Assembly (NCBI RefSeq): GCF_000787395.1
Contig: NZ_JRAA01000001.1
Span: 1,072,469 to 1,136,468 of the forward strand
Direction of reading: 5' to 3'
Source of the DNA: Solemya velum gill symbiont
GTDB lineage: Bacteria > Pseudomonadota > Gammaproteobacteria > Chromatiales > Chromatiaceae
DNA length: 64,000 nt
Positions 41,491-51,354 of the stretch are shown in pieces. A program made the position numbers and the translations under genes. Under the pieces are notes generated by a model. That model ran no database searches, had not been told where the DNA came from, and saw only the letters and a list, made by a program, of their open reading frames with translations. Within the stretch, counting starts at the first letter, position 1; every line of letters starts with the position of its first letter.

Positions 41491-41566
41491 CGTCATCCCG
41501 GTCTTTACTTGGTGAAGAACCGGGATCTGATGTACTGTTCGGATCCCCGCGTGCGCGGGGATGACG
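41491..41566. repeat. Intergenic hairpin repeat, CGTCATCCC type
   Basis: Perfect nine-base terminal inverted repeats CGTCATCCC (41491-41499) and GGGATGACG (41558-41566). Internal hairpins are CCCGG...CCGGG and CCCCGCGTGCGCGGGG. A degenerate copy is at 13884-13961. It lies between the convergent hslO and tag genes and may aid termination or RNA stability. Confidence 0.75.
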
Positions 41567-41573
41567 AATAAAT

Positions 41574-42185
41574 TCAGGTGGAACCTGATCCCATTAGGGT
41601 AATTAATTCCCGGTGTCTATAACAGTCAGTCGTATGGTCATTGACCATGCCAATCGACTGCATAAATGCATAACAGATAGTTGGGCCGACAAAGCGGCAG
41701 CCGTAACTTTTCAGTGCCTTGCTGAGCTGTACGGACAGCTCTGTCTGTGCCGGTATATCTGAAACGGTTTTCCACTTGTTGTGTTGTGTTTCGCCATTTA
41801 CAAAACTCCACAAGAAGGCATCGAGTGAGCCGTGCTCCTGGCGGATTTTCTGTACTGCACGTGCATTGTCGATGGTAGAACTGATCTTCAGGCGGTTACG
41901 CACAATACCGGCATCGCCCATCAGGCTCTCGAACTTGCTGTCGTCATAAGCGGAGACTTTATCGATATCGAAATTATCGAAAGCCAGCTTGTAATTTTCC
42001 CGCTTGCGTAAAATGGTGATCCAGCTGAGCCCTGCCTGCGCCCCCTCGAGGGTCAGCATTTCGAAGAGCTTCCTGTCATTGTGTACGGGCACGCCCCAGT
42101 CGCTATCGTGATAAGCGACATAGAGAGGATCATCACCGCACCATGTACAACGCCGGGTAAGATCAGTCGTCCGTTTTTTGCTCAT
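41574..42185 (-). CDS. tag: DNA-3-methyladenine glycosylase I
   Basis: A 203-residue base-excision repair glycosylase. The N-terminal CTWCGDDPLYVAYHDSDWGVP motif, the EGAQAGLSW segment and the C-terminal His/Cys zinc site (Cys after NDHTTDC) are as in E. coli Tag. It overlaps the ybeZ end by 23 bases. In E. coli ybeY follows ybeZ; here tag takes that place. Confidence 0.94.
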   Translation of the reverse strand: MSKKRTTDLTRRCTWCGDDPLYVAYHDSDWGVPVHNDRKLFEMLTLEGAQAGLSWITILRKRENYKLAFDNFDIDKVSAYDDSKFESLMGDAGIVRNRLKISSTIDNARAVQKIRQEHGSLDAFLWSFVNGETQHNKWKTVSDIPAQTELSVQLSKALKSYGCRFVGPTICYAFMQSIGMVNDHTTDCYRHRELITLMGSGST

Positions 42186-43134
42186 AAGCCTCGATTACCT
42201 TTTGCACCAGCTTGTGACGCACTACGTCATGTGAGTTGAAAAAGGTGAAGCTGATGCCATCGATATCTGCAAGTACATCAATCGCCTCACGCAGTCCTGA
42301 TCGTTTGCCTGTCGGCAGGTCAACCTGGGTTATGTCACCAGTAATGACTGCGGTGGATCCGAAACCGATTCGTGTGAGAAACATTTTCATCTGCTCGGTG
42401 GTGGTGTTCTGTGCCTCGTCGAGAATGATGAAGGATTCATTGAGTGTACGCCCGCGCATGTAGGCCAGGGGTGCGACCTCGATAACATTGCGTTCAATCA
42501 ACTTGTGTACGCGTTCAAATCCGAGCATTTCATACAGGGCATCGTAAAGCGGACGCAGGTAGGGGTCGATTTTCTGGCTCAAATCTCCGGGTAAAAAGCC
42601 GAGCTTCTCACCCGCTTCGACAGCCGGACGTACAAGCAGAATACGGCGTGCGGTCTGGCGTTCGAGTGCATCCACGGCACAGGCAACAGCGAGAAAAGTT
42701 TTACCTGTTCCTGCCGGTCCGATACCGAAGTTGATGTCGTGCGTCACGACCTTGTGGAGGTATTCTTTCTGGTAAGGGCCGCGTCCACGCACCATGCCGC
42801 GGCGGGTTTTTATCACGACCTCCTGCGGTTCATGTGCAGGCTTTTTGGCGAGTAACTCTTCTATACCGGCCTGTTGCAGGGCAAGGTGGGTGCGCTCTGC
42901 ATCCAGGGCTTCATTTGTGGTATCACGGTAGAGTTCAGTGATCAGCTCTTCAGCTGCATTGACCGCACTGTCCGGACCAACCAGGCTGAAATCATGGCCG
43001 CGATTATTGATCTCTATGCCGAGCTGGCGCTCGATCTGGTGCAGGTGTTCCTCGAGCGGACCACAGAGATTTGATAGACGCTCGTTATCCTGTGGCTCGA
43101 GTGCCAGTTGCAGTGTTGTTGGGTGGTCATTCAT
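42163..43134 (-). CDS. ybeZ: PhoH-like ATPase YbeZ
   Basis: A 323-residue PhoH-family ATPase. Walker [11 protein letters not shown] is at 139-148 and Walker [10 protein letters not shown] near 233. Family members are linked to rRNA/RNA processing together with YbeY. Next to miaB with a four-base overlap, as in E. coli. Confidence 0.95.
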   Translation of the reverse strand: MNDHPTTLQLALEPQDNERLSNLCGPLEEHLHQIERQLGIEINNRGHDFSLVGPDSAVNAAEELITELYRDTTNEALDAERTHLALQQAGIEELLAKKPAHEPQEVVIKTRRGMVRGRGPYQKEYLHKVVTHDINFGIGPAGTGKTFLAVACAVDALERQTARRILLVRPAVEAGEKLGFLPGDLSQKIDPYLRPLYDALYEMLGFERVHKLIERNVIEVAPLAYMRGRTLNESFIILDEAQNTTTEQMKMFLTRIGFGSTAVITGDITQVDLPTGKRSGLREAIDVLADIDGISFTFFNSHDVVRHKLVQKVIEAYEQKTDD

Positions 43135-44462
43135 TGCTTGTCTGCCATCTCGCCGCGTAGCGAGTTGGGAAAGGCCTCCGTAATACGTACATCGACGAAT
43201 TGTCCGATCAGTTCTTGTGATCCCTTGAAGTTGACCACGCGATTATTCTCGGTACGCCCGGAAATTTCGTCCGGATCCTTGCGCGCAGGGCGGTCGACAA
43301 GTACACGCTGTGTGGTGCCGACCATCTGCCTGCTAAAGCGTTGCGCATTACTGTTGATCGCCTGCTGCAAGCGTTGCAGGCGTGCCTGCTTGGCTTCCAT
43401 GGGCACGTCGTCGGTATAGTCAGCGGCAGGCGTACCGGGGCGCTGGCTGTAGATAAAACTGAAAGAGTGGTCGAAGTCGATCTCCTCGATCAGTTTCATT
43501 GTCTGTTCGAAATCGGTATCGGTTTCACCGGGGAAACCGATGATGAAGTCGGACGACATGCTCATATCGGGGCGGAGTTCACGTAGACGGCGAATTTTCT
43601 GCTTGTATTCAAACGCGGTATGGCCGCGTTTCATGCGCATAAGAATCTGGTCCGAACCACTCTGAACAGGCAGGTGAAGATGACTGACCAGTTCGGGTAC
43701 ATCTGCATAGACATCGACCAGCGAATCACTGAACTCGACAGGATGCGAGGTGGTGAAGCGGATGCGATCAATACCATCAATTGCAGCAACATAGCGGATC
43801 AGCAGTGCAAGATCTGCGATCTCATCGTCATGCATCTTGCCTCGGTAGGCATTCACGTTCTGTCCCAACAGGTTGACTTCACGTACTCCCTGGTCAGCAA
43901 GTTGTGCGACTTCAGCGAGTACATCATCAAAGGGTCGGCTGATCTCTTCTCCGCGTGTGTAGGGTACAACACAAAAGGTACAGTACTTGGAGCAGCCCTC
44001 CATGATGGAGACAAACGCTGTGGGTCCCTCGGCACGCGGCTCGGGAAGGCGGTCGAACTTCTCGATTTCAGGGAAGCTGACATCAACCTGGTGCCCACCT
44101 TCACTCCTGATGCTGTCCAGCATCATCGGCAGGCGATGCAGGGTCTGGGGTCCGAAGACGAGGTCTACAAAGGGCGCGCGTTTGGTTATGGCATCGCCTT
44201 CCTGGCTCGCAACACAACCACCAACACCAATAACGAGATCAGGATTTTTCTGTTTCAGTGGACGCCAGCGACCAAGCTGGTGGAACACCTTTTCCTGCGC
44301 CTTTTCGCGCACTGAGCAGGTGTTCAGCAGTAGCACGTCAGCTTCTTCAGGAGTGTCTGTCAGTTCCAGGTTGTGTGACTCACGCAGGACATCGAACATT
44401 TTGTCCGAGTCATACTCGTTCATCTGGCAACCGAAGGTCTGGATGTAAATTTTACCGCTCAT
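43131..44462 (-). CDS. miaB: tRNA-2-methylthio-N6-isopentenyladenosine synthase
   Basis: A 443-residue radical SAM methylthiotransferase for ms2i6A37. N-terminal cluster ligands are Cys12, Cys49 and Cys83; the radical SAM motif is Cys157-xxx-Cys161-xx-Cys164 ([17 protein letters not shown]). A C-terminal TRAM domain follows. First gene of the miaB-ybeZ-tag set. Confidence 0.97.
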   Translation of the reverse strand: MSGKIYIQTFGCQMNEYDSDKMFDVLRESHNLELTDTPEEADVLLLNTCSVREKAQEKVFHQLGRWRPLKQKNPDLVIGVGGCVASQEGDAITKRAPFVDLVFGPQTLHRLPMMLDSIRSEGGHQVDVSFPEIEKFDRLPEPRAEGPTAFVSIMEGCSKYCTFCVVPYTRGEEISRPFDDVLAEVAQLADQGVREVNLLGQNVNAYRGKMHDDEIADLALLIRYVAAIDGIDRIRFTTSHPVEFSDSLVDVYADVPELVSHLHLPVQSGSDQILMRMKRGHTAFEYKQKIRRLRELRPDMSMSSDFIIGFPGETDTDFEQTMKLIEEIDFDHSFSFIYSQRPGTPAADYTDDVPMEAKQARLQRLQQAINSNAQRFSRQMVGTTQRVLVDRPARKDPDEISGRTENNRVVNFKGSQELIGQFVDVRITEAFPNSLRGEMADKQ

Positions 44463-44524
44463 GTAAGTTCATGTTTTATCAACAGGGCGGCAATTATACG
44501 GCAATTCAGCATCAGAGGTTTCCC

Positions 44525-45490
44525 CTACTTGCCGTTTTCCTTCTCGGCAGGAGTCTCATCACTTTCCTTGTTCCGCCGTGCACGCGGATGCGCCTTGTCG
44601 TAGACCTGGGCCAGGTGCTGGAAATCGAGGTGGGTATAGATCTGAGTGGTGCTGATATCTGCGTGCCCGAGCAACTCCTGCACGGCACGCAGATCACCGG
44701 AAGATTCGAGCAGATGAGAGGCAAAGGAGTGGCGCAGCATGTGAGGAGTCAGGTGCCTGTTGGTCTCCTGTTTGACGGCACGTTCGGCAACACATTTCTC
44801 AACCATTCTGGGACTGATGCGGCTGCCGCGAACGCCGGTGAAGAGAGCAGTTTCACCCTCTTTTGCCATATCGCCACGTACTTTCAGCCATGCATCAATA
44901 GCATCGCGTGCCATGCGTCCAAGGGGGATACGGCGGGTTTTGCTGCCCTTGCCGGTAACCTCAAGCTGGTTGTCCTCTGAGGGGATATCATTGACATCAA
45001 GTGACACCAGTTCAGCCAGGCGCAAGCCACAAGCATAGAGCAACTCGAGCATGGCACGATCACGCAAGGCAAGTGGATCGGTCTCACGGATCGTCAGTAG
45101 CTGGTTGACCTGGTCGGCATCCAGTGACTTGGGCAGGCGCCTGGCAATTTTCGGTGCACGCACGCCTTCTGCCGGATTGATGCCGGTAACACCTTCACGA
45201 ATCAGGAATCGGAATAGCGCACGCAGGCTTGAGAGTACACGCTGCAGGCTTTTCGCGGTTGTGCCGTTACGGTGGCGCCAGGCAGCGTAGGCGCGTACAT
45301 GGTGCTGTGTAATCTCCTTCGGATGGCTGACATCCGCTTGCCGGAGCCATTCGCGAAAGCGTTCGATATCGCCCTGGTAGGCAGAGAGTGTACGTGGAGA
45401 GAGGCGCCTTTCGTAGGCGAGATAGTCATGAAAGCGTTCAACCAGTTCCCTGGCTATTGCCTGCCGGGAGTTGTTGTCGCCTTCACTCAT
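44525..45490 (-). CDS. xerC: Tyrosine recombinase XerC
   Basis: A 321-residue integrase-type recombinase that resolves chromosome dimers at dif with XerD. Catalytic residues: Arg in YACGLRLAEL, H-x-x-R in TPHMLRHSFASHLL, the later His in LGHADISTT and Tyr in IYTHLD. The N-terminal SAM-like domain is complete. It overlaps the DUF484 gene by four bases, as in E. coli. Confidence 0.95.
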   Translation of the reverse strand: MSEGDNNSRQAIARELVERFHDYLAYERRLSPRTLSAYQGDIERFREWLRQADVSHPKEITQHHVRAYAAWRHRNGTTAKSLQRVLSSLRALFRFLIREGVTGINPAEGVRAPKIARRLPKSLDADQVNQLLTIRETDPLALRDRAMLELLYACGLRLAELVSLDVNDIPSEDNQLEVTGKGSKTRRIPLGRMARDAIDAWLKVRGDMAKEGETALFTGVRGSRISPRMVEKCVAERAVKQETNRHLTPHMLRHSFASHLLESSGDLRAVQELLGHADISTTQIYTHLDFQHLAQVYDKAHPRARRNKESDETPAEKENGK

Positions 45491-46161
45491 CTGTCATCCG
45501 ACTGTTGAAAGCGCGAGATGGCATAGCTGGCGAGTTCACCAAGGCGTTGCAGTAGCTCGGTATCCTTTCCCGGGTGAAATCGCTGGTTGTCGTGACTGCC
45601 AATGGCGAGGATTCCCTCGGTATTGGCATGACGCAGCGGGATGATGGCAACAGAGCCTGTCTCCTGTGCATTCTCACTGAAAAGGTATTGCATCTGTTCG
45701 CTTTTCAGCAGACCGCAGCGAGGTTTGCCATTCTGCATGAAATCCTCGAACAGCACAGGTCCAGGTTTACCTTCGTTGACAGCCTGTTCGAGTTCACTGG
45801 CAGAGAAGAGCTTGACCTCGACTGCATCAGCCTGGAATTGCTCACGCAAATCGTCGAGCAGGGTATCCAGCAGGGTATCGAGAGAACCGGCTTCAATCAG
45901 TGTTAGCGTCAGTTCGTGCAAACGACGATTCAGAATGTCGTTCTCACGCGCCACCTTGATCAGCGACTCGAGCTGTTTACGGGTGTCGTCCAGTTTCTGA
46001 CGCAGGGAGCTGTTCTGACGTTCGATCAGCGAAACTGTTCCTGCTCCCGCCTCGTGTGTGAGGTGCAGTTTCTGCAAAATGTCCGGATGCCCGTCGAGAA
46101 AAGCCGGGTTGGCTTCAAGGAAATCGAGAATCTCTTGTTCAAATGATGGTGTATCGCTCAT
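45487..46161 (-). CDS. DUF484 GAF-like protein
   Basis: A 224-residue DUF484 protein (YigA type). The N-terminus has the family motif [19 protein letters not shown]; a coiled coil (about 45-85) and a GAF-like domain follow. Function unknown, but it is almost always between dapF and xerC, overlapping both by four bases here. Confidence 0.93.
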   Translation of the reverse strand: MSDTPSFEQEILDFLEANPAFLDGHPDILQKLHLTHEAGAGTVSLIERQNSSLRQKLDDTRKQLESLIKVARENDILNRRLHELTLTLIEAGSLDTLLDTLLDDLREQFQADAVEVKLFSASELEQAVNEGKPGPVLFEDFMQNGKPRCGLLKSEQMQYLFSENAQETGSVAIIPLRHANTEGILAIGSHDNQRFHPGKDTELLQRLGELASYAISRFQQSDDR

Positions 46162-47000
46162 AACTCGTCTTCTATTGTTATAGTTCCTTCAAAAACCGAT
46201 GTGGCAGGACCGCTCATCCACACCGGTTCATCCTCTTGATCCCAGCATATCACAAGCTCTCCACCCCTCAATTCAGCCGTTACGCATCTGTCCAGCAGGC
46301 CCTGGCGTATCCCGTGGGCAACAGCTGCGCAGGCGCCCGTACCACAGGCGAGGGTTTCACCGCTGCCGCGCTCATAGACGCGCAGACGAATGCGTGAGCG
46401 GTCCACAACCTGCATGAAACCCGCATTGACGCGATTCGGAAACGCGGGATGTGATTCGATCAGTGGTCCCAGGTGTTCAACATCTGCCGTATCGGTATCG
46501 CCGACCAGCAGTACAGCATGTGGATTACCCATCGACACGGCGCCGATTTCAACGCGATCACTGCCGACCTCAAGCATGTAGCTGTCAGCGGTGCTTTCGG
46601 TGGTGAAGGGCAGGCTGGCCGGGTCGAATTGCGGTGTGCCCATGTTAACGCGCACCAGGTCATTCTCTTCCAGCTCCAGCGTGATTGGGCCGCGAGCAGT
46701 ACCGACGGGGATAGTGGCCTTGTCTGTCAGTCCCTTGTCATGCACGTAGCGCGCGAAGCAGCGCGCACCGTTACCACACTGTTCGACTTCGCCGCCATCG
46801 GCATTGTAGATGCGGTAGTAGAAGTCAGTTTCCTGGTCACGCGGCGCCTCGACAAGCAGAACCTGGTCGCAGCCGATGCCGAAGTGACGATCGGCAAGCT
46901 GACGAATCTGTTCTGGGCTCAGTTCGAGTGGATGATCTATCGCGTTGAAGACGACAAAATCATTCCCGAGGCCGTGCATTTTTGTGAATTGCAGTTCCAT
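46158..47000 (-). CDS. dapF: Diaminopimelate epimerase
   Basis: A 280-residue enzyme that epimerises LL- to meso-diaminopimelate for lysine and peptidoglycan. The two catalytic cysteines lie in EQCGNGARC and [10 protein letters not shown]. Start choice: ATG 47000 ([14 protein letters not shown]) gives the normal N-terminus; the 34 codons upstream are unlike the family. It overlaps DUF484 by four bases. Confidence 0.96.
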   Translation of the reverse strand: MELQFTKMHGLGNDFVVFNAIDHPLELSPEQIRQLADRHFGIGCDQVLLVEAPRDQETDFYYRIYNADGGEVEQCGNGARCFARYVHDKGLTDKATIPVGTARGPITLELEENDLVRVNMGTPQFDPASLPFTTESTADSYMLEVGSDRVEIGAVSMGNPHAVLLVGDTDTADVEHLGPLIESHPAFPNRVNAGFMQVVDRSRIRLRVYERGSGETLACGTGACAAVAHGIRQGLLDRCVTAELRGGELVICWDQEDEPVWMSGPATSVFEGTITIEDEL

Positions 47001-47356
47001 TTCTGAAAGATAGCAAAATTTGGAGTTCTTGACTTGCGCAGTTGGTGTTTTTTTGTGTCGCTGCGCGACAGTTTGATGTTGAAAGCGCGCGGTGGCTCGC
47101 ACCCACTCTACTTTCTTGTGCTGACAAGAAAGTAGGCAAAGAAACAGCTCCTTACCGGCGCCTGATCGTGCGCAACTTGGCCATCACAGCGACCGCTCTT
47201 GCGCATCCTGCGCTCGCGGCATTTGTGCTTCCCTGCACATCACGAAGTAAAACTCTCGATCTTCGATCGCTCAAACAGTTTTTCGCTTCATCTGTGATGT
47301 CCTGCGCTGCACACGGGCGCCGATAACGGAGAGTCCGCGCTGTTCAGGTGTCGTTC
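47001..47356. repeat. Intergenic repetitive element between lysA and dapF
   Basis: This 356-base gap contains a perfect 12-bp hairpin, CTACTTTCTTGT (47108-47119) with ACAAGAAAGTAG (47124-47135), followed by GCAAAGAAA. This is a common gammaproteobacterial repetitive motif often mis-annotated as small ORFs. The remainder is rich in CTGCGC/GCGCAG words. I see no credible gene here; a 94-codon frame matches the repeat. Confidence 0.65.
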
Positions 47357-48604
47357 TCAGGGGAGAGTTTGCTCACCAGCGAACAGCGATTCAATCGTCT
47401 CGCGTTCACGTACAACATAAACCTGATCCCCATCGACCATCACTTCTGCTGCGCGCGGCCGCGAATTGTAATTGGAGCTCATGGTGAAACCGTAGGCACC
47501 ACTGGAACGAACTGCCAGCAGGTCCCCTGCAGCTAGTGACAGGCTGCGACTCTTGCCGAGGAAATCCCCGGTTTCGCATACCGGCCCTACGATATCGTAT
47601 AGGCCGTCACGCCCTTGCGCGTTTTGATCAGCACGAATAATCTGCTGAATAGCGTTGTAGAGTGACGGGCGCAGCAGGTCGTTCATGGCTGCATCGACGA
47701 TGGCGAAGTCTTTCTCTTCTGTTGGCTTGAGGTACTCCACGCGTGTCAGCAGGATACCTGCGTTGGCAGCAATGGCGCGTCCCGGCTCAAGGATAACCTC
47801 GAGATCGCGTGCAGTGATGTGATCGCGTACCGCCTCAGCATAGTTGTGTGGCAATGGTGGCTGCTCATCTGTATAGGGCACACCGAGACCGCCGCCAAGA
47901 TCGATATGGCGCAGCTTGATTCCGTCAGCCGCCAGTTCATCGATCAATGCGAGAATGCGATCGAGGGCATCGAGGAACGGGGTCAGCTCAGTCAGCTGCG
48001 AGCCGATATGGCAATCGATACCGGCGAGGTCGAGTCCGGCAAGCTCTTTTGCCTCGTGGTAAAGGCGCTTGGCCTCACTGACGGGCACACCGAACTTGTT
48101 TTCACGCAGTCCGGTCGAGATGTAGGGGTGCGTGCCTGCATCAACATCCGGATTGACGCGCAGTGATACCGGGGCTTTTGTACCGCACTCAAGCGCGACC
48201 TGGTTGAGTAGTTGCAGTTCGGTTTCAGATTCAACATTAAAGCAATGAATGCCGACCTCGAGCGCACGGCGCATTTCGTCCGAGCGTTTGCCGACACCGG
48301 AAAAAACCACTCTCTTCGGATCACCACCGGCAGCAAGGACACGTTCGAGTTCACCGACAGAGACGATGTCAAAGCCTGAGCCCATACGAGCCAGGACATT
48401 GAGAACGCCTAGATTGGAGTTGGCCTTGACCGCAAAACAGATCAGGTGCGGGTGGTTGTTGAAGGCGTCATTGAAAGCGTGCCAGTGACGCTCCAGGGTT
48501 GCGCGCGAATAGACATAGCACGGGGTTCCATACTGTTGCGCAATTTCGGCAACAGCAACACCCTCGGCGAACAGTTGTCCGCCCTTGTATTCAAAATGAT
48601 CCAT
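47357..48604 (-). CDS. lysA: Diaminopimelate decarboxylase
   Basis: A 415-residue fold-type III PLP enzyme converting meso-DAP to lysine. The PLP lysine is Lys60 (FAVKANSN); HIGSQ and the GGGLGVPY motif bind cofactor. It overlaps the lptM stop (ATGA) and precedes dapF, separated from it by a repetitive element. Confidence 0.96.
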   Translation of the reverse strand: MDHFEYKGGQLFAEGVAVAEIAQQYGTPCYVYSRATLERHWHAFNDAFNNHPHLICFAVKANSNLGVLNVLARMGSGFDIVSVGELERVLAAGGDPKRVVFSGVGKRSDEMRRALEVGIHCFNVESETELQLLNQVALECGTKAPVSLRVNPDVDAGTHPYISTGLRENKFGVPVSEAKRLYHEAKELAGLDLAGIDCHIGSQLTELTPFLDALDRILALIDELAADGIKLRHIDLGGGLGVPYTDEQPPLPHNYAEAVRDHITARDLEVILEPGRAIAANAGILLTRVEYLKPTEEKDFAIVDAAMNDLLRPSLYNAIQQIIRADQNAQGRDGLYDIVGPVCETGDFLGKSRSLSLAAGDLLAVRSSGAYGFTMSSNYNSRPRAAEVMVDGDQVYVVRERETIESLFAGEQTLP

Positions 48605-48762
48605 CAGTTTCCGGCCGGCTTGACGACAGGCTGACTGGCTTGCCCGGATTGTGATGATTCAGGCAGGTAGAGAGCTCCCTTGCTGCCACATCCGCTGAGC
48701 ATGTTGCCTATGCCGAGAATGGCGACAAGGATGATGAAGAGATAGCGTGAATAACAGTGCAT
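48604..48762 (-). CDS. lptM: LPS-assembly lipoprotein LptM (YifL)
   Basis: A 52-residue lipoprotein. MHCYSRYLFIILVAILGIGN begins a signal peptide ending in a LSGC lipobox (Cys25), directly followed by the family hallmark GSKGALYLPE. By family knowledge LptM binds the LptDE complex in the outer membrane and helps LptD disulfide formation. The stop overlaps the lysA start (ATGA). Synteny lptM-lysA-dapF is typical. Confidence 0.92.
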   Translation of the reverse strand: MHCYSRYLFIILVAILGIGNMLSGCGSKGALYLPESSQSGQASQPVVKPAGN

Positions 48763-48815
48763 GGCGTATGTTCCGGTTGTTCGTGAGGCAATTCTACCCT
48801 TAATTCATCCTTCAT

Positions 48816-48853
48816 TGTAGGGCTCTATCTCTGGCGCTCACGCCGCTCCTACA
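48816..48853. repeat. REP-like palindrome, GTAGGGC type
   Basis: GTAGGGCTC (48817-48825) and the later GCCGCTCCTAC (48842-48852) form an imperfect inverted repeat resembling the palindrome at 20231-20310. It lies in the gap between ubiI end and lptM. Confidence 0.5.
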
Positions 48854-50072
48854 TCGCTTTTTTACACAGGCTTGGAATCTCTCCGGAGGTGCCAAGCGCA
48901 TGTTGCATGAAGCCCTCTTTGATGAGAGGCAGTCGCTGCGTGGCAGCTTGCCCCCCGTTTCTAAACAGTTTCAGCAAGCTGTTATCGTTACTGAAGAGGT
49001 GATTGAAGCCTTCCATGCTTTTCTGCATCAGCAGGTTATCGCCGCGGCGTGTACGTTCGTATGCACGCAGGCCTTGTTCATTACTGATCGGACGGCCGCG
49101 TTCGAGCTGGCTGGCAACCGTGTCGATCAATGCGCCGGCATCACGAAAACCGAGGTTGACGCCCTGGCCGGCAAGCGGGTGAATCTGGTGCGCGGCATCG
49201 CCGACGAGAGCGGCATGGCTACTGATGTAACTTTCTGCATGGATTGAGCGCAGCGGATAACGCGCACGTTGAGAGGTTTCTGTAATCTCACCCAGACGTC
49301 CCTCGACTGCCTCATTAAGTGCGACACAGAATGCCGCATCGTCCATTTCCACCAGTTTTTCGGCGATGTCCGCCGTGGTTGACCAGACAATTGAACACTG
49401 ATCGGTGGATATAGGCAGAAAGGCGAGCGGCCCTTCGGGCAAGAAACGTTGCCACGCGGTCTCAGCGTGTCCCTGTGCAAGACGCACCGTTGTCACCACG
49501 GCTGTTTGCTGAAAATCGAATTCACTGAAACCGATTCCCAGTTCATCGCGCATACGTGAGCGGGCACCATCTGCAGCAACCAGCAGCTCGCTCTCCAGTG
49601 ATGCATCGTCATCCAGTTGCAGGGTGATTTTCTCTGGTGACGGCTGCAAATCTGTGACGGAACAGGGTGAAAGTACGGTGATGCCGGGTCTCTTTTCCAT
49701 CGCCTGCCACAGGGCGCGCTGAATCACCCGGTTTTGAAGTATGTGGCCGAGATCGGGTTCCCCGATATCAGCGCTGTCGAAATGAATTTCACTGCTGAGA
49801 CTGTCCCATACACGCATTTCGCGATAGGCGACCGCATCCCTGTCGTCAATCAACTGCCAGGCACCAAGATTTCCCAGCAGGTGCTGGGAGGCCTTGTTAA
49901 TGGCGGAGACACGCAGGTCAATCTCATCCTGTGGCCAGTCGAAATCGGGACGATTGTGTTCAATCAGGGTGACGTCAAGCCCGAGGTCTGCAAGACCACA
50001 GGCAGATGCGGCGCCAACCATGCCACCGCCGACAATGGCGACCTGGCTATTGTGTGTGGATGATTTCTTCAT
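48849..50072 (-). CDS. UbiI/VisC-type FAD-dependent ubiquinone hydroxylase
   Basis: A 407-residue flavoprotein monooxygenase of the UbiH/F/I family. The N-terminal GxGxxG is AIVGGGMVGAASACGLA and the late FAD motif GDAAHQIHPLAGQGVNLGFRDA is complete. Its place after ubiH in a pepP-ubiH operon matches ubiI (visC), which hydroxylates C5 of the ring; ubiF is the alternative. Start ATG 50072 overlaps the ubiH stop. Confidence 0.85.
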   Translation of the reverse strand: MKKSSTHNSQVAIVGGGMVGAASACGLADLGLDVTLIEHNRPDFDWPQDEIDLRVSAINKASQHLLGNLGAWQLIDDRDAVAYREMRVWDSLSSEIHFDSADIGEPDLGHILQNRVIQRALWQAMEKRPGITVLSPCSVTDLQPSPEKITLQLDDDASLESELLVAADGARSRMRDELGIGFSEFDFQQTAVVTTVRLAQGHAETAWQRFLPEGPLAFLPISTDQCSIVWSTTADIAEKLVEMDDAAFCVALNEAVEGRLGEITETSQRARYPLRSIHAESYISSHAALVGDAAHQIHPLAGQGVNLGFRDAGALIDTVASQLERGRPISNEQGLRAYERTRRGDNLLMQKSMEGFNHLFSNDNSLLKLFRNGGQAATQRLPLIKEGFMQHALGTSGEIPSLCKKAM

Positions 50073-51292
50073 AAGGGCAGTCCTCGTCCGAGTCTTGGCT
50101 GCTTGCCAAGGACCCCCATCGCATGTTTTGCGATGCGGTGACGCAATCCGGGCAACAGGTCTGTTGCAACCAGGCCAGCGCTGCGCCCTGTGCCAACACC
50201 TACCAGCGGGTTGCTGAAAATACGAGCAAGAGCATCGGTGGCGAGCGTGATACTGCGCACATCCTGTTTGCGCCACTCGGCGTACTTCTGCAATACGGCA
50301 TCACTACCCGGGTCTTCATCCTGCCTGATTGCATCTGTGATGACATCAACCAGCGCGGCGATATCACGCAGGCCAAGATTAAATCCCTGGCCGGATATCG
50401 GGTGTAGTGCATGCGCGGCATTGCCGACCAGCGCAACACGTTGTGCAGTGATTGCGTCCGTACGCATCAGTACTAATGGGTAGGAGGCGCGCTTGCCTGC
50501 CTGCTGAAAGCGTCCGCAGCGAAAGCCGATGCGTTTCTGAACCTCTTCGATAAAAGCGGCATCATCCAGGGCAAGGTACTCTTCTACCTCTTCCTGGGGC
50601 ACCGTTAATACCACGCCGAAGCGGTTGTCGGTCATTGGCAGCAGCGCCAGCGGCCCTTCGTTAGTGAAGCGCTCATAGGCGATATTTTCATGTGGTTTGC
50701 CCGGCAGCAGGTTACTGACAATAGCTGCCTGGTTATAGGCGGATTCACGGCTTTCGATGCCCAGCGCCTGGCGAATGCCTGACTCCTTGCCGTCGGCTGC
50801 GATCAGCAGTTTGGCCGTGACAGTTTCAGTTTCACCATTGGCTTCAATCGTGGTGGTTACCCTTTCGTCATCCACTTTGAAGTCGACCAGGGTTGCAGGG
50901 CAGAAGCGATGTACCTTGCTGTCGAGCATGCGCTGATGGAGTGCATGACCGATATCACGTGCCAGTGCGACATAGCCAAGTGCCTCGACCGACTCTTCCT
51001 GCGCATCCAGATGGGCTTGTCCGAAACGTCCCTTTTCGGAAATATGAATGTGGTTAATTGGCGTTGCAGTGGTTGCAATCGCATCCCAGATGCCAATGCC
51101 CTCGAAAATACGCCTGCTGCCCCACGAAAGAGCAATTGCGCGATCATCGAAACTTGGCTGGCTGCTTGCGTCCATGGCGACGGACTCAATGATGGCAGTG
51201 CTGATGCCAACACTGTCGAGGGCACAGGCAATACTGGTGCCTGCGAGGCCGCCACCTGCGATCAGAAGGTCAAACTCTTTTACGTCGGACAT
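50069..51292 (-). CDS. ubiH: UbiH-type FAD-dependent ubiquinone hydroxylase
   Basis: A 407-residue paralogue of the downstream hydroxylase, with LLIAGGGLAGTSIACALD at the N-terminus and GNAAHALHPISGQGFNLGLRD late. In E. coli order pepP-ubiH-ubiI it is 2-octaprenyl-6-methoxyphenol hydroxylase. Both ubiH and this operon partner act on the membrane-bound quinone ring. Confidence 0.88.
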   Translation of the reverse strand: MSDVKEFDLLIAGGGLAGTSIACALDSVGISTAIIESVAMDASSQPSFDDRAIALSWGSRRIFEGIGIWDAIATTATPINHIHISEKGRFGQAHLDAQEESVEALGYVALARDIGHALHQRMLDSKVHRFCPATLVDFKVDDERVTTTIEANGETETVTAKLLIAADGKESGIRQALGIESRESAYNQAAIVSNLLPGKPHENIAYERFTNEGPLALLPMTDNRFGVVLTVPQEEVEEYLALDDAAFIEEVQKRIGFRCGRFQQAGKRASYPLVLMRTDAITAQRVALVGNAAHALHPISGQGFNLGLRDIAALVDVITDAIRQDEDPGSDAVLQKYAEWRKQDVRSITLATDALARIFSNPLVGVGTGRSAGLVATDLLPGLRHRIAKHAMGVLGKQPRLGRGLPL

Positions 51293-51354
51293 CTCGTTTT
51301 GATCCGTTTCACTGTAGTCGTCATGCGCTTGCTGGCGGTGTATGACAGAAGTGA

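Noticed and set aside
43620..44980. Plus-strand frames of 231 and 240 codons over miaB and xerC
   Set aside because: They lie on the opposite strand of well-identified genes and show no recognisable domain.
47042..47326. 94-codon plus-strand frame between lysA and dapF
   Set aside because: It runs through a known type of repetitive hairpin element and resembles commonly mis-annotated repeat ORFs.
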